NCBI GenBank assembly: GCA_965151315.1
Contig: CBCTZG010000092.1
Span: 1 to 9,949 of the forward strand
Origin: Avimonoglobus sp965151315
GTDB taxonomy: Bacteria; Bacillota; Clostridia; UBA1381
Direction of reading: 5' to 3'
DNA length: 9,949 bases
Each line of letters starts with the position of its first letter. The first letter of the stretch is position 1. The notes beneath the pieces are model-generated. The model saw only the letters and a program-made list of their open reading frames with translations, searched no databases and was not told the origin of the DNA. Position numbers and translations under genes: made by a program. Shown here piece by piece: positions 1 to 7,130 of this stretch.

Positions 1-1128
1 AAGGTTACCACAGAGGTTCAGGGGACGATCGAGTCCTTAAATTATACTAACGGCGACTATGTGACCGAGGGGGCGGTGGTGGCGACCTTGTCCAGCCAAA
101 CGATCGCCGATGAGATTGAAAACAGCGCCCTGTCCTATGAAAACGCCCAGCTTTCCATGAAACAGGCACAGGAGAGCCTTCAGGACTATACGGTGAAATC
201 TCCCATTAGTGGGACAGTAATCACCAAAAACGCGAAAGCGGGCGATACTATTGACCGGACCAATTCCACCCAGACCCTGATGGTGGTGGCAGATATTTCC
301 AGGCTGAAATTCAGCCTGGAAATTGACGAGCTGGATGTCAGCAAGGTACAGGTGGGGCAGATGGTTTCGATTACCAGCGACGCGCTGGAGGGCGAGGAAT
401 TTTCCGGTGTAATTACGAACGTATCAGTGGAAGGGACCGCCACTAACGGCGTTACTTCGTATTCCGCAGAGGTAGTAATCGATCAGCCGGGGAATCTCCG
501 GCCAAGCATGAATATTGACGCCAGCGTCATTGTAGAATCAGCCCAGGACGTCCTGCTGGTGCCTACAGAGGACATCAAATCCATTATGGGGAAAAATTAT
601 GTATATGTAAAGGATGACGCTTCTTCCACCCAGGGCGGGCAGCAAGGCGGAAATCCAGAGGACGGCGGAAATATGCCGCAAATGCCGGATGGCGCGGAAA
701 ATGGAATGCCGCCGCAAATGCCGGATGGCACGGAAAATGGAATGCCGCCGCAAATGCCCGCAGGCACACAGACAGGGGGCATGGGTACAGGGCAGCCCCA
801 GAGCGGCGGAACAGAGAGCGAAGCAACAGACGGGGCGCCGCCGGCTGGCGGCGGCCGGGAAATCCAGGCGCCAGACGGGTTCCGGGCGGTTGAGGTACAA
901 ATCGGTGTATCCGGCGACGACTATACAGAAATTATCAGCGGCCTGCAGGAAGGCGACCAAATCCAGAAGCTGTCCTCCAGTACAAGTTCAAACCAGATGC
1001 CGTTTATGATGGGCGGCGGCATGGGCGGCGGTATGGGCGGCGCGGTCAGCGTATCCGGCGGTGGAGACGGCGGCATGGGCGGCCCGCCTTCCGGCGGCGG
1101 AGGCGGTATGGGCGGCGGCCCGAGGTGA
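1..1128 (+). CDS. HlyD/MacA-type ABC exporter adaptor protein (5' partial)
   Basis: This is the membrane-fusion (adaptor) subunit of a MacAB/YknXYZ-type exporter, expected to be anchored in the membrane and to work outside it with the ATPase and permease encoded next. The reading frame is open from base 1, so the N-terminus (signal or membrane anchor and first lipoyl half) is missing. Visible in order: a barrel-sandwich half with the motif TNGDYVTEGAVVATL, a short helical stretch of about 30 residues (IADEIENSALSYENAQ region), the second lipoyl half (YTVKSPISGTV), and a beta-barrel section (LKFSLEIDELDVSKVQVGQ) ending at LLVPTEDI. After that comes an unusual low-complexity region: near-identical MPPQMPDGTENG repeats (673-777), a short folded patch (about 868-966), then a Gly/Met-rich tail (MGGGMGGGMGG) to the stop TGA at 1126. 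The Gram-positive setting implies no TolC-like partner. The family is secure; the substrate is unknown. Confidence 0.88.
   Translation, partial: KVTTEVQGTIESLNYTNGDYVTEGAVVATLSSQTIADEIENSALSYENAQLSMKQAQESLQDYTVKSPISGTVITKNAKAGDTIDRTNSTQTLMVVADISRLKFSLEIDELDVSKVQVGQMVSITSDALEGEEFSGVITNVSVEGTATNGVTSYSAEVVIDQPGNLRPSMNIDASVIVESAQDVLLVPTEDIKSIMGKNYVYVKDDASSTQGGQQGGNPEDGGNMPQMPDGAENGMPPQMPDGTENGMPPQMPAGTQTGGMGTGQPQSGGTESEATDGAPPAGGGREIQAPDGFRAVEVQIGVSGDDYTEIISGLQEGDQIQKLSSSTSSNQMPFMMGGGMGGGMGGAVSVSGGGDGGMGGPPSGGGGGMGGGPR
673..777 (+). repeat. In-frame tandem repeat, about three units of 33-36 bp, in the adaptor gene
   Basis: Three consecutive units at 673-705, 706-741 and 742-777 encode MPQMPDGAENG, MPPQMPDGTENG and MPPQMPAGTQTG. 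Units 1 and 2 differ by one proline codon and one Ala/Thr change; unit 3 has diverged at its 3' half. The repeat lies in a Pro/Gly/Met-rich linker between folded parts of the adaptor and keeps the reading frame. Copy number is likely to vary between strains by slippage or recombination; that is inference. Confidence 0.85.
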
Positions 1129-1132
1129 TAGT

Positions 1133-1918
1133 ATGATCCGATTAGAAAATATAACGAAAATTTATAAAATGGGCGGTACGGAGGTCCGCGCGCTGGACGG
1201 CGTAAGTCTCCACGTAAAGCCCCACGAGTTTGTGGCGATCATCGGTCCTTCCGGGTCGGGAAAATCAACGCTGATGAATATGATCGGCTGTTTAGACGTC
1301 CCCACTAGCGGCCGCTATTGGATCGACGGCATTGAGGGCAGCAAAATGCGGGATAATGACCTGGCGGATTTGCGGAATAAAAAGCTTGGATTCATTTTCC
1401 AGCAATATAATCTGCTTTCAAAGCTATCTGCCATCGAGAATGTGGAGCTTCCACTGATTTATCGGGGGATGTCTGCCGGGAAACGGCGGAAGCTGGCGGT
1501 AGATGCGTTGGAAAAGGTAGGCCTGAAGGATAAAATGCACCATAAGCCTACAGAGCTTTCCGGCGGGCAGCAGCAGAGGGTATCCATTGCCCGGGCGCTT
1601 TCCAGTCACCCGTCGCTGATTTTAGCCGACGAGCCTACCGGCGCGCTGGATTCAAAATCCGGGATCGAGATCATGCAGATGCTGCATGATCTCCATACGG
1701 AAGGCAATACGATTATTATTATTACCCATGACCTGAATATCGCCAAGCAGGCGGAGCGGATCGTAACCATCAAGGATGGAAAGATTACCGACGATATTGA
1801 TAACAGCGGCGATATGGCGGATCCAACCAATGTCAAGGCCTCCGGCCTGGGCGACTCGACCCGGACAAAGGCTGCCCGGCTGGATTTTGAGAGCGGAGAA
1901 ACGGAGGTCGGCGCTTAA
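1133..1918 (+). CDS. MacB-type ABC transporter ATP-binding protein
   Basis: This is the cytoplasmic ATPase subunit (261 residues) that powers the exporter formed with the neighbouring adaptor and permease. It has all nucleotide-binding motifs: Walker A GPSGSGKST (38-46), Q-loop FIFQQYNLL (about 88-95), signature LSGGQQQRVSIARAL (142-156), Walker B LILADEPTGALD (162-173) and the H-loop histidine in IIIITHD (His199). The motif pattern is typical of the LolD/MacB/FtsE class. The start ATG at 1133 is chosen because MIRLENITKIYK is the standard family N-terminus and because GAGGTGA (1123-1129) lies just upstream, overlapping the adaptor's stop. The frame is open further upstream to 1061, but that would translate the adaptor's Gly-rich tail in the wrong frame. 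The stop TAA shares a base with the permease ATG (TAATG), which suggests translational coupling. About 40 residues after the core (222-261) form an extra polar, acidic tail. Confidence 0.95.
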   Translation: MIRLENITKIYKMGGTEVRALDGVSLHVKPHEFVAIIGPSGSGKSTLMNMIGCLDVPTSGRYWIDGIEGSKMRDNDLADLRNKKLGFIFQQYNLLSKLSAIENVELPLIYRGMSAGKRRKLAVDALEKVGLKDKMHHKPTELSGGQQQRVSIARALSSHPSLILADEPTGALDSKSGIEIMQMLHDLHTEGNTIIIITHDLNIAKQAERIVTIKDGKITDDIDNSGDMADPTNVKASGLGDSTRTKAARLDFESGETEVGA

Positions 1919-3102
1919 TGTTCTTTACAAAATTCGGGCAGTCTGTGAAAATGTCCGTAAAAAGTATTTTAGGCAATAAGGGCCGGTCGGCGCTGACTAT
2001 GCTGGGAATTATCATCGGCGTGGCGTCGGTAATTTTGCTGACCGGCATCGGCGGCGGCGCCACCAAGTCCATTACGGATTCCCTGGCGGAAATGGGAACA
2101 AAATTAATTACCGTCAATATTATGGGCCGGAATACATCCAGAACCATTGATTATGAAGATCTCCAAGGCTATGTGGAGGACAATCCGGAGTTGGTTACCA
2201 AGGCCACGCCGTACATCAGCGGGACGGCCCAGGCCAAACTGATGAATAATAATTTTTCCACATCCTTAGATGCGGTAGATTCCAACTACAGCGAATTGAA
2301 AACGGTAGACCTGATCAGCGGCCGGTTTATCAGCGACGCGGACGTCTCTAAGCGGGCCTATGTGGCGGTGGTGGGGACGTATATCCAGCAGGAGCTGTTT
2401 GGCGGCGTAGATCCAGTAGGGGAAACCATTAAACTGAATGGCAAGCAGTTTACCATCGTGGGCGTATATGCGGAAGCGGGGGATTCCACAGAAAGCTCTG
2501 CGGACAATAAGGTGACGATCCCGTATACCACGGCCCAGCGGTTTTTGAAAAATAAGACGATCTCCACCTTTTATCTGGAAGCCGCTGCGGAAGAAACCGT
2601 GGAGCAGGCAGTATCCGATATAGAGGCGTTTTTGGAAAAAAAGCTGGGCGGGGAAAGCCGCTACAGTGTATCCAGCGTAGCGGAAATGCTGGATACAATG
2701 AATGAAATGACTGGAACTATGACGGCCATGCTTGCTGGGATCGCAGCGATTTCTCTTGTGGTGGGCGGTATCGGTATTATGAACATTATGACGGTAACGG
2801 TCAGCGAACGGACCCGGGAAATCGGGATCCGTAAGGCAATCGGGGCAAGGACCACCGATATCCTGCTGCAATTTTTGATCGAGTCTGTAATTCTCAGCGC
2901 CATGGGCGGCGTTATCGGGATTGGTGTCGGCGTTGGCCTGGGGCAGGCGGCGGCGCCGGCTATCGGCATGGAATTTGTGACCCAGAGCAATATGGTGGTC
3001 ATGTCTTTTGTGTTCGCTATTTTTATTGGGGTTTTCTTTGGGATTGCCCCGGCCAGAAAGGCGGCCAAGCTGCACCCAATCGACGCGCTGCGCTCAGAAT
3101 GA
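1918..3102 (+). CDS. FtsX/MacB-type ABC transporter permease
   Basis: This is the membrane subunit (394 residues) of the exporter. It has the MacB layout: a first membrane helix at about residues 25-46 (TMLGIIIGVASVILLTGIG), a large extracytoplasmic MacB_PCD-like domain (about 50-265), then three helices near 268-290, 320-345 and 359-376. The conserved coupling-helix motif ERTREIGIRKAIGA (297-310) and the C-terminal PARKAAKLHPIDALR are characteristic of the family. MacB proteins work by mechanotransmission, moving substrate from outside the membrane rather than through a channel; this is family knowledge. With the separate ATPase gene the arrangement resembles Bacillus YknXYZ rather than the fused E. 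coli MacB. It begins within the ATPase stop codon. No sequence feature identifies the cargo. Confidence 0.95.
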   Translation: MFFTKFGQSVKMSVKSILGNKGRSALTMLGIIIGVASVILLTGIGGGATKSITDSLAEMGTKLITVNIMGRNTSRTIDYEDLQGYVEDNPELVTKATPYISGTAQAKLMNNNFSTSLDAVDSNYSELKTVDLISGRFISDADVSKRAYVAVVGTYIQQELFGGVDPVGETIKLNGKQFTIVGVYAEAGDSTESSADNKVTIPYTTAQRFLKNKTISTFYLEAAAEETVEQAVSDIEAFLEKKLGGESRYSVSSVAEMLDTMNEMTGTMTAMLAGIAAISLVVGGIGIMNIMTVTVSERTREIGIRKAIGARTTDILLQFLIESVILSAMGGVIGIGVGVGLGQAAAPAIGMEFVTQSNMVVMSFVFAIFIGVFFGIAPARKAAKLHPIDALRSE

Positions 3103-3105
3103 TAT

Positions 3106-3115
3106 GAGGGAGGAT
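3106..3115 (+). promoter_or_regulatory. Ribosome binding site of the SLH protein gene
   Basis: A purine-rich GAGGGAGGA stretch sits about seven bases before ATG 3122. It fixes the start at 3122 rather than at the upstream in-frame ATG at 3008, which lies inside the permease gene. Confidence 0.75.
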
Positions 3116-3121
3116 ATTCAT

Positions 3122-5440
3122 ATGCAAAAAATTAAATATTATCTGCTGGCAGTGGTGCTGGCTCTAGGTACGCTGCAGCCGGCGGTGCTGGCTGGGTCTT
3201 ATGCAGACGTCCAAGCCGGCGACCGGTATTACGAGGCCATAGAGCGGCTCAAGGCCTTAGATGTGATCGCAGGCTATGACGACGGCACCTTTCAGCCGGA
3301 GAAAATTTTAAGCCGGGCGGAGTTTTCGAAATTGGTCGTCTGCGCACTTAATCAGGAAACAACTGCAAAATCGAATTCTGTTACTACAAAGTTTTATGAT
3401 GTGTCGCCAAACGCGTGGTCTGTGCCATATATCAACTATGTGTCGCAGAATAGCCTTGTCGTGGGCTATGCCGACGGCACCTTCCAGCCGGATAAACCCA
3501 TTACCTATGCCGAGGCGCTCACTGTGCTCTGCCGGATTTTGAAGTATACCGAGGCGGATGTAGGCTATTTCTGGCCGAATAATTATTTAGACCGGGCTGC
3601 GGCGCTGGGGATGACGGCCGGGATGGGCTACGGCGCGGATACCCCCATCAGCAGGGGAGACGCGGCTGTCCTAATCGACCGGACGCTGTTTTATGATATT
3701 AACGGCGGCAATAACCAGTCCCTGCTGGAGTCCATGGGCTACACAGTGGTGGAGGATTGTTTCCTGATCGCCTCCCCCAATGAGGATTCCTCGCTTTCCC
3801 AAAATCAGATCCGGACGTCGGAGGGGGTTTACAGCGTAGAGAATATGGAAATTCTGTCCAGCGTCAACCAAATGGGCACACTGATCCTGAACCCGGCCCA
3901 AAAGGCCAAGCAGTTTACGCCCACAGTCCTGGAATCCATGGATGTTGTGGTGACTAAGGTGAACAGCGACAATTCCATTGAGTATTTGCAGGACGACGGA
4001 ACCACAGGGACATACCAGTTCGCCAACACGTTTACCACCTATGTGGACTATACAAAAACCAACTACAGTACGGCCAAAAACAACATACAGGTGGATACGG
4101 ATATTACATTCTACGGCAAAACTATGGGGGATTGGTCCTTCGCAGTGGTAGACACCACCCAAAGCGAAATCAAGCCGGTGCTGGCCGGAAAGGATTTTAC
4201 GGCGGAGGAGGCCGCAGTGGGCGGCATATCAATCAACCCTGTGAATTTAAAAATTTATCGGAACGGTAAAACGGTTACCCTGGATGAAATTGAAAAGTAC
4301 GATGTGATTTATTATAACACGAAAACCAATACCATGGATGTGTATACCAAAAAGGTAACCGGGATTTACTATGACGCCAGCCCGGACAAGACCAACGCGG
4401 AGAGCATAACCGTAGCGGGGAAGAGCTATACTATCGGCACTGACGAGGCCAAAGCGAAGCTGGACGCCACCCAGGGCAGCTATGTATTCGGCGACAAGGT
4501 GACGCTGCTGCTGGGCAAAAATGATGAAATCGCTTTTGTGGTGGAGATGACAGATTTTGACGTTATGAATTACGGCGTTTTGCTGTCGACATACACCCAG
4601 ATTGCCCAAAGCGGTGAAAACGCGGGCGGGTCGGAAATCATGGCCAGCGTATTCATGCCGGACGGCAATACCTATGAGTACGTTACTGACCGGGATTATA
4701 AGGATTACCTGGGCGACCTGATGGAGCTGACCTATGCAAACGGTATGGTGAGCATGAAAAGAGCGACGTCCTCAAAGGCGTATGGCCAGATCGACCAGGT
4801 AAACCGGACGGTCGGCGGCTTAGCGGTTTTAGACGATGTGAAGATCATCCAACGGACCAGTGACGACGATAGCGACGTCGTTACAGTAGAAACCTTGAAT
4901 TTTGACACGTTAGACGTGGCGGAAATCCCGGAGCAGAAGCTGATCACATCCGTCAGCGTCAACGGCTTTGGGGATATTGGGCTTTTATATGTAAAGGATT
5001 TAAGCGGCAGTTATACTTACGGCGTACTGCGGAGCAGAACGGACGGGGAGACGATGGATTCATATTCGGGCACATATAAAATTTATACAGACGGCGTGCT
5101 GCAAAGCTACTCCTCTTCCATCAACTTTTCCGCCAGTTCTGGTACGCCGGTATATTATAAAACCGAAAACGGATCGCTCTCAGAACTATACAGTATGGCT
5201 TTGGCCGCGTCGGCAGGCAGCGTGGAGGCGGTAGACACCACGCGGATCAAAGTCGGCGGGACTGTTTATAAAATGTGGGATATGGTGCAGATCGTAGATA
5301 TTACAGACACCAGCAGCTATCAGACGGTAACGGTAGACGAGCTGGCGGATCTGGACATCAAGTCGATCAAGCTGTATGCGGATAAAGCGGTGGCAAAAGG
5401 CGGTATTATCCGGGCAATTATCATTACGACCAGAAAATAA
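3122..5440 (+). CDS. Secreted SLH-domain surface protein, 772 residues
   Basis: The product is predicted to be secreted and held on the cell wall by S-layer-homology domains, which in other bacteria bind pyruvylated wall polysaccharide. A signal peptide covers residues 1-24 (KIKYY, hydrophobic core, AVLA before GS). Two clear SLH repeats follow (about 27-76 and 91-140), with GYDDGTFQPEK and GYADGTFQPDK motifs, then a weaker third (about 148-190, ending SRGDAAVLIDRTLF). The usual TRAE motif appears as SRAE, TYAE and SRGD, so the third repeat is degenerate there. The remaining 580 residues are beta-rich, Thr/Tyr/Asp-rich and match no catalytic domain I recognise; similar tails are common in clostridial SLH proteins. 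The start at 3122 is supported by the ribosome binding site and signal peptide. It lies 19 bases after the permease and is probably co-transcribed with the exporter. SLH protein: sure; function of the C-terminal region: unknown. Confidence 0.93.
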   Translation: MQKIKYYLLAVVLALGTLQPAVLAGSYADVQAGDRYYEAIERLKALDVIAGYDDGTFQPEKILSRAEFSKLVVCALNQETTAKSNSVTTKFYDVSPNAWSVPYINYVSQNSLVVGYADGTFQPDKPITYAEALTVLCRILKYTEADVGYFWPNNYLDRAAALGMTAGMGYGADTPISRGDAAVLIDRTLFYDINGGNNQSLLESMGYTVVEDCFLIASPNEDSSLSQNQIRTSEGVYSVENMEILSSVNQMGTLILNPAQKAKQFTPTVLESMDVVVTKVNSDNSIEYLQDDGTTGTYQFANTFTTYVDYTKTNYSTAKNNIQVDTDITFYGKTMGDWSFAVVDTTQSEIKPVLAGKDFTAEEAAVGGISINPVNLKIYRNGKTVTLDEIEKYDVIYYNTKTNTMDVYTKKVTGIYYDASPDKTNAESITVAGKSYTIGTDEAKAKLDATQGSYVFGDKVTLLLGKNDEIAFVVEMTDFDVMNYGVLLSTYTQIAQSGENAGGSEIMASVFMPDGNTYEYVTDRDYKDYLGDLMELTYANGMVSMKRATSSKAYGQIDQVNRTVGGLAVLDDVKIIQRTSDDDSDVVTVETLNFDTLDVAEIPEQKLITSVSVNGFGDIGLLYVKDLSGSYTYGVLRSRTDGETMDSYSGTYKIYTDGVLQSYSSSINFSASSGTPVYYKTENGSLSELYSMALAASAGSVEAVDTTRIKVGGTVYKMWDMVQIVDITDTSSYQTVTVDELADLDIKSIKLYADKAVAKGGIIRAIIITTRK
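3281..3492 (+). repeat. Near-identical 20-bp pair encoding the DGTFQP core of SLH repeats 1 and 2
   Basis: Bases 3281-3300 and 3473-3492 are the same except for one T/C difference and encode DGTFQP in each SLH domain. This is the most conserved part of the domain duplication, not a mobile repeat. Confidence 0.7.
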
Positions 5441-5454
5441 AATTTTCCCAGTAA

Positions 5455-5487
5455 AGAAAAAACGCGCCCATAGGGCGCGTTTTTTCT
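5455..5487. terminator. Strong bidirectional intrinsic terminator between convergent genes
   Basis: A 15-bp perfect inverted repeat (arms 5455-5469 and 5473-5487, loop ATA) has a GC-rich core CGCGCCC/GGGCGCG flanked by A-runs on the left and T-runs on the right. Read on either strand it gives a hairpin followed by about six U residues. It can therefore end both the exporter-SLH operon (stop 5440) and the converging GH88 gene (stop at 5504). Confidence 0.93.
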
Positions 5488-5503
5488 GGATCGCAATCGG
5501 GGT

Positions 5504-6625
5504 TTACCAGTACATTTTCCAGTCTGGATTTTTGAGCCGCATGAGCGCCTCCAGGAAATAGTAATCCCCCCAAATGTTGCATTCCGGTTCATCGCCGCCG
5601 TTGCGGTTGTACATGCCTTCGGTGAGGATCCCATTGGATTCAATTTGATCCGTAAGATAATTATCGATCAGACTGTTCATCATCTTTCCGGCACAGTCAA
5701 GCGCCCGTTCATTATGATGGTATTTTTCCATTTCCAGGATTCCGCAGACGGCAATGGCCGCGGCGGAAGTGTCCCGGGGCTCGTCCCCGCTGGTAAAGAC
5801 TAGATCCCAATAGGGGATAGAATCTGCCGGCAGGGCATTTATGAATACTTCCGTAATTTTTTCCTGTAAGGGGATTAAGGACTTGTCCTTTGTGTAATGA
5901 TAGGCAAACGCAAGCCCGGTTACGCCCCAGGCCTGCCCCCTGGCCCAGCAGGAATCATCAGAATATCCCTGGTGGGTAGAGCCGTGATCCGGCGCCCCGG
6001 TCTGGGGATCAAAATAGAAGGTGTGGTATGTAGTGTAGTCCTCACGCACCAGGTATTTGCAGGCGGTTTTGATATGCTTTTCCGCGACCGCCCGGTATTT
6101 CGCATCGCCGGTCACATCGCTTGCCCAGAATAGGAGCGGCAGATTTAAAAGGCAGTCGATAATCATCCGATAGGCCGCAGGATCGTCGACTGCCCCCCAG
6201 GCCTGGATAAACCCGCCCTTTTCCTTGAATCGGCCGATTAGGTGGTCTGCTGCCAGCAGGGCGGCGGCTTTCGCGGTTTCATCCCCAGTCAGCCGATAAG
6301 CGCTGACACAGGACAAGGTGTATAAGAAGCCCAGGTCATGGGTGTCGATCCCTATTTTCTTTGTAATCCGCTGGTAAAAGCTTTCCACCTGGAGCATGGC
6401 GTGCTTTTTGTATTTTTCGTCGCCGGTGAGCTCGTAAGCCAACCAGAGCATACCGGTGTAGAAGCTGCTTGTCCAGTCGGTATTGCCGATGGCGGGGTAC
6501 ATATAGTTTTTGCTCTGCGGGGCGGGGAATTTGTCAATAAACATATCGGCGTATTGATCCAGCCGGTTTAGGACAAAATCAATCGTAGATTGCAGTTTTT
6601 CCGCGCTTACTAAGTTAGAAGCCAT
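5504..6625 (-). CDS. GH88-family unsaturated glucuronyl hydrolase
   Basis: The protein (373 residues) belongs to the (alpha/alpha)6-barrel unsaturated uronyl hydrolases, which hydrate the 4,5-double bond left by polysaccharide lyases on glycosaminoglycan or other uronate-containing oligosaccharides and so release the sugar. Family motifs visible: THDLGF with Asp97, IIDCLLNLPLLFWASDVTGD with Asp157, and HQGYSDDSCWARGQAW (218-233). The two aspartates are 60 residues apart, agreeing with the Asp88/Asp149 pair of the Bacillus sp. GL1 enzyme; this favours GH88 over the related GH105. Length is typical. There is no signal peptide, so it should act in the cytoplasm on imported disaccharides. The start ATG (6623-6625) has a GAGG site about eight bases upstream on its strand. 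It stands alone: no lyase, sulfatase or sugar transporter is next to it, so the natural substrate (chondroitin, hyaluronan, xanthan or other) cannot be told. Confidence 0.9.
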   Translation of the reverse strand: MASNLVSAEKLQSTIDFVLNRLDQYADMFIDKFPAPQSKNYMYPAIGNTDWTSSFYTGMLWLAYELTGDEKYKKHAMLQVESFYQRITKKIGIDTHDLGFLYTLSCVSAYRLTGDETAKAAALLAADHLIGRFKEKGGFIQAWGAVDDPAAYRMIIDCLLNLPLLFWASDVTGDAKYRAVAEKHIKTACKYLVREDYTTYHTFYFDPQTGAPDHGSTHQGYSDDSCWARGQAWGVTGLAFAYHYTKDKSLIPLQEKITEVFINALPADSIPYWDLVFTSGDEPRDTSAAAIAVCGILEMEKYHHNERALDCAGKMMNSLIDNYLTDQIESNGILTEGMYNRNGGDEPECNIWGDYYFLEALMRLKNPDWKMYW

Positions 6626-6657
6626 GTCTATACCTCATTTCATTCAAAGTCCTTATG

Positions 6658-6686
6658 ATTATATCATGCGAAAAAGAAAATTGCAA
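6658..6686 (-). promoter_or_regulatory. Extended -10 sigma-A promoter of the GH88 gene
   Basis: Read on the minus strand, TTGCAA (6686-6681) is followed after exactly 17 bases by a perfect TATAAT (6663-6658). The bases just before the -10 are TGA, giving the extended TGnTATAAT form. Transcription would start near 6651, leaving a leader of about 25 bases before the ATG. Confidence 0.8.
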
Positions 6687-6698
6687 CACAAGGGCCAG

Positions 6699-6710
6699 AT
6701 TTTACAAAAT
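6699..6710. promoter_or_regulatory. Possible AT-rich operator between two divergent promoters
   Basis: The sequence ATTTTACAAAAT is an inverted repeat of 5-bp arms around two bases. It lies between the two -35 boxes (6681-6686 and 6714-6719), where a regulator could affect both promoters, or it may just act as an upstream A/T element. The repeat is short and could be chance. Confidence 0.25.
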
Positions 6711-6713
6711 AAA

Positions 6714-6742
6714 TTGACAGGCCGGCGGGAAGGGTGTATACT
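6714..6742 (+). promoter_or_regulatory. Near-consensus sigma-A promoter of the 100-residue membrane protein operon
   Basis: A perfect -35 TTGACA (6714-6719) is followed after 17 bases by TATACT (6737-6742), five of six matches to the -10 consensus. The start of transcription would be near 6749, leaving about 25 bases before ATG 6774, including the ribosome binding site GGAGG at 6761-6765. Confidence 0.88.
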
Positions 6743-6773
6743 AAGCTATAAGAATGAAATGGAGGAAATCGGG

Positions 6774-7076
6774 ATGAACAGAATCGTGAAATTTTTATGC
6801 ACCCGGACGGGTGAGCTGATCTTTGCCCTGGGCAGCGGCGCGGCGTATTTTCTGATCGTACTGCAGTTTATCCGCCGGTACAGCCCAAACGGCAGCCTGC
6901 TTTTAGGGTTCTTTTTCTGCCCGGCGATTATCTGCGGTATGGCCCTGGTGCTGATCAAGGTTTTGCGGGGCTGGCGGGAGGAAGCGCTCTACGGCCGGAT
7001 GACGGCTTTGTTTTTTGCCCACGTTTTGTTATTCATCATCAGCCTTGTTTTTTTGGCGGCGATGCTGTTTTCATAA
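6774..7076 (+). CDS. Small membrane protein of unknown function, 100 residues
   Basis: I do not recognise this family. The protein has three hydrophobic stretches likely to cross the membrane: about residues 14-34 (ELIFALGSGAAYFLIVLQF), 40-63 (GSLLLGFFFCPAIICGMALVLI) and 78-100 (ALFFAHVLLFIISLVFLAAM), joined by Arg-rich loops (FIRRYSPNG, LRGWREEALYGRM). The start at 6774 is chosen over the upstream in-frame ATG at 6624 because it has GGAGG eight bases before it and because the sigma-A promoter at 6714-6742 lies inside the longer version. It is the first gene after that promoter and is followed 54 bases later by a YihY-family gene with no terminator visible between them, so it is probably co-transcribed with it. 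Being short and strongly expressed it could be an accessory subunit, but nothing shows this. Confidence 0.8.
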   Translation: MNRIVKFLCTRTGELIFALGSGAAYFLIVLQFIRRYSPNGSLLLGFFFCPAIICGMALVLIKVLRGWREEALYGRMTALFFAHVLLFIISLVFLAAMLFS

Positions 7077-7130
7077 TTATACTGTTTTTGGTATATGATA
7101 AGGGTATTGTGAAAACAGGGAGGTGCGGCC

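Noticed and set aside
538..960. Minus-strand and alternate-frame open reading frames with repeated peptides across the adaptor repeat region
   Set aside because: The repeated peptides (for example AFAAAFHFP on the minus strand) are the adaptor's own 36-bp repeats read in other frames; there are no suitable start signals.
1061..1132. Upstream extension of the ABC ATPase frame to ATG 1061
   Set aside because: The added 24 residues are the adaptor's Gly-codon tail read out of frame, there is no family similarity, and the ATG at 1133 has a proper binding site.
2266..3075. Long minus-strand open frame of 269 codons opposite the permease gene
   Set aside because: It lies wholly within the well-supported MacB-type permease. 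Its translation is rich in His, Arg and Pro with no family motif, as expected for an antisense shadow of GC-rich codons.
3008..3121. Upstream extension of the SLH protein to ATG 3008
   Set aside because: It overlaps the permease gene and would place 38 residues before a clear signal peptide; the binding site at 3106-3115 supports 3122.
5504..6625. Assignment of the minus-strand hydrolase to GH105 (rhamnogalacturonyl hydrolase)
   Set aside because: The THDLGF aspartate and the IIDCLLNLPLLFWA aspartate, 60 residues apart, match the GH88 pattern better. A profile search would settle this.
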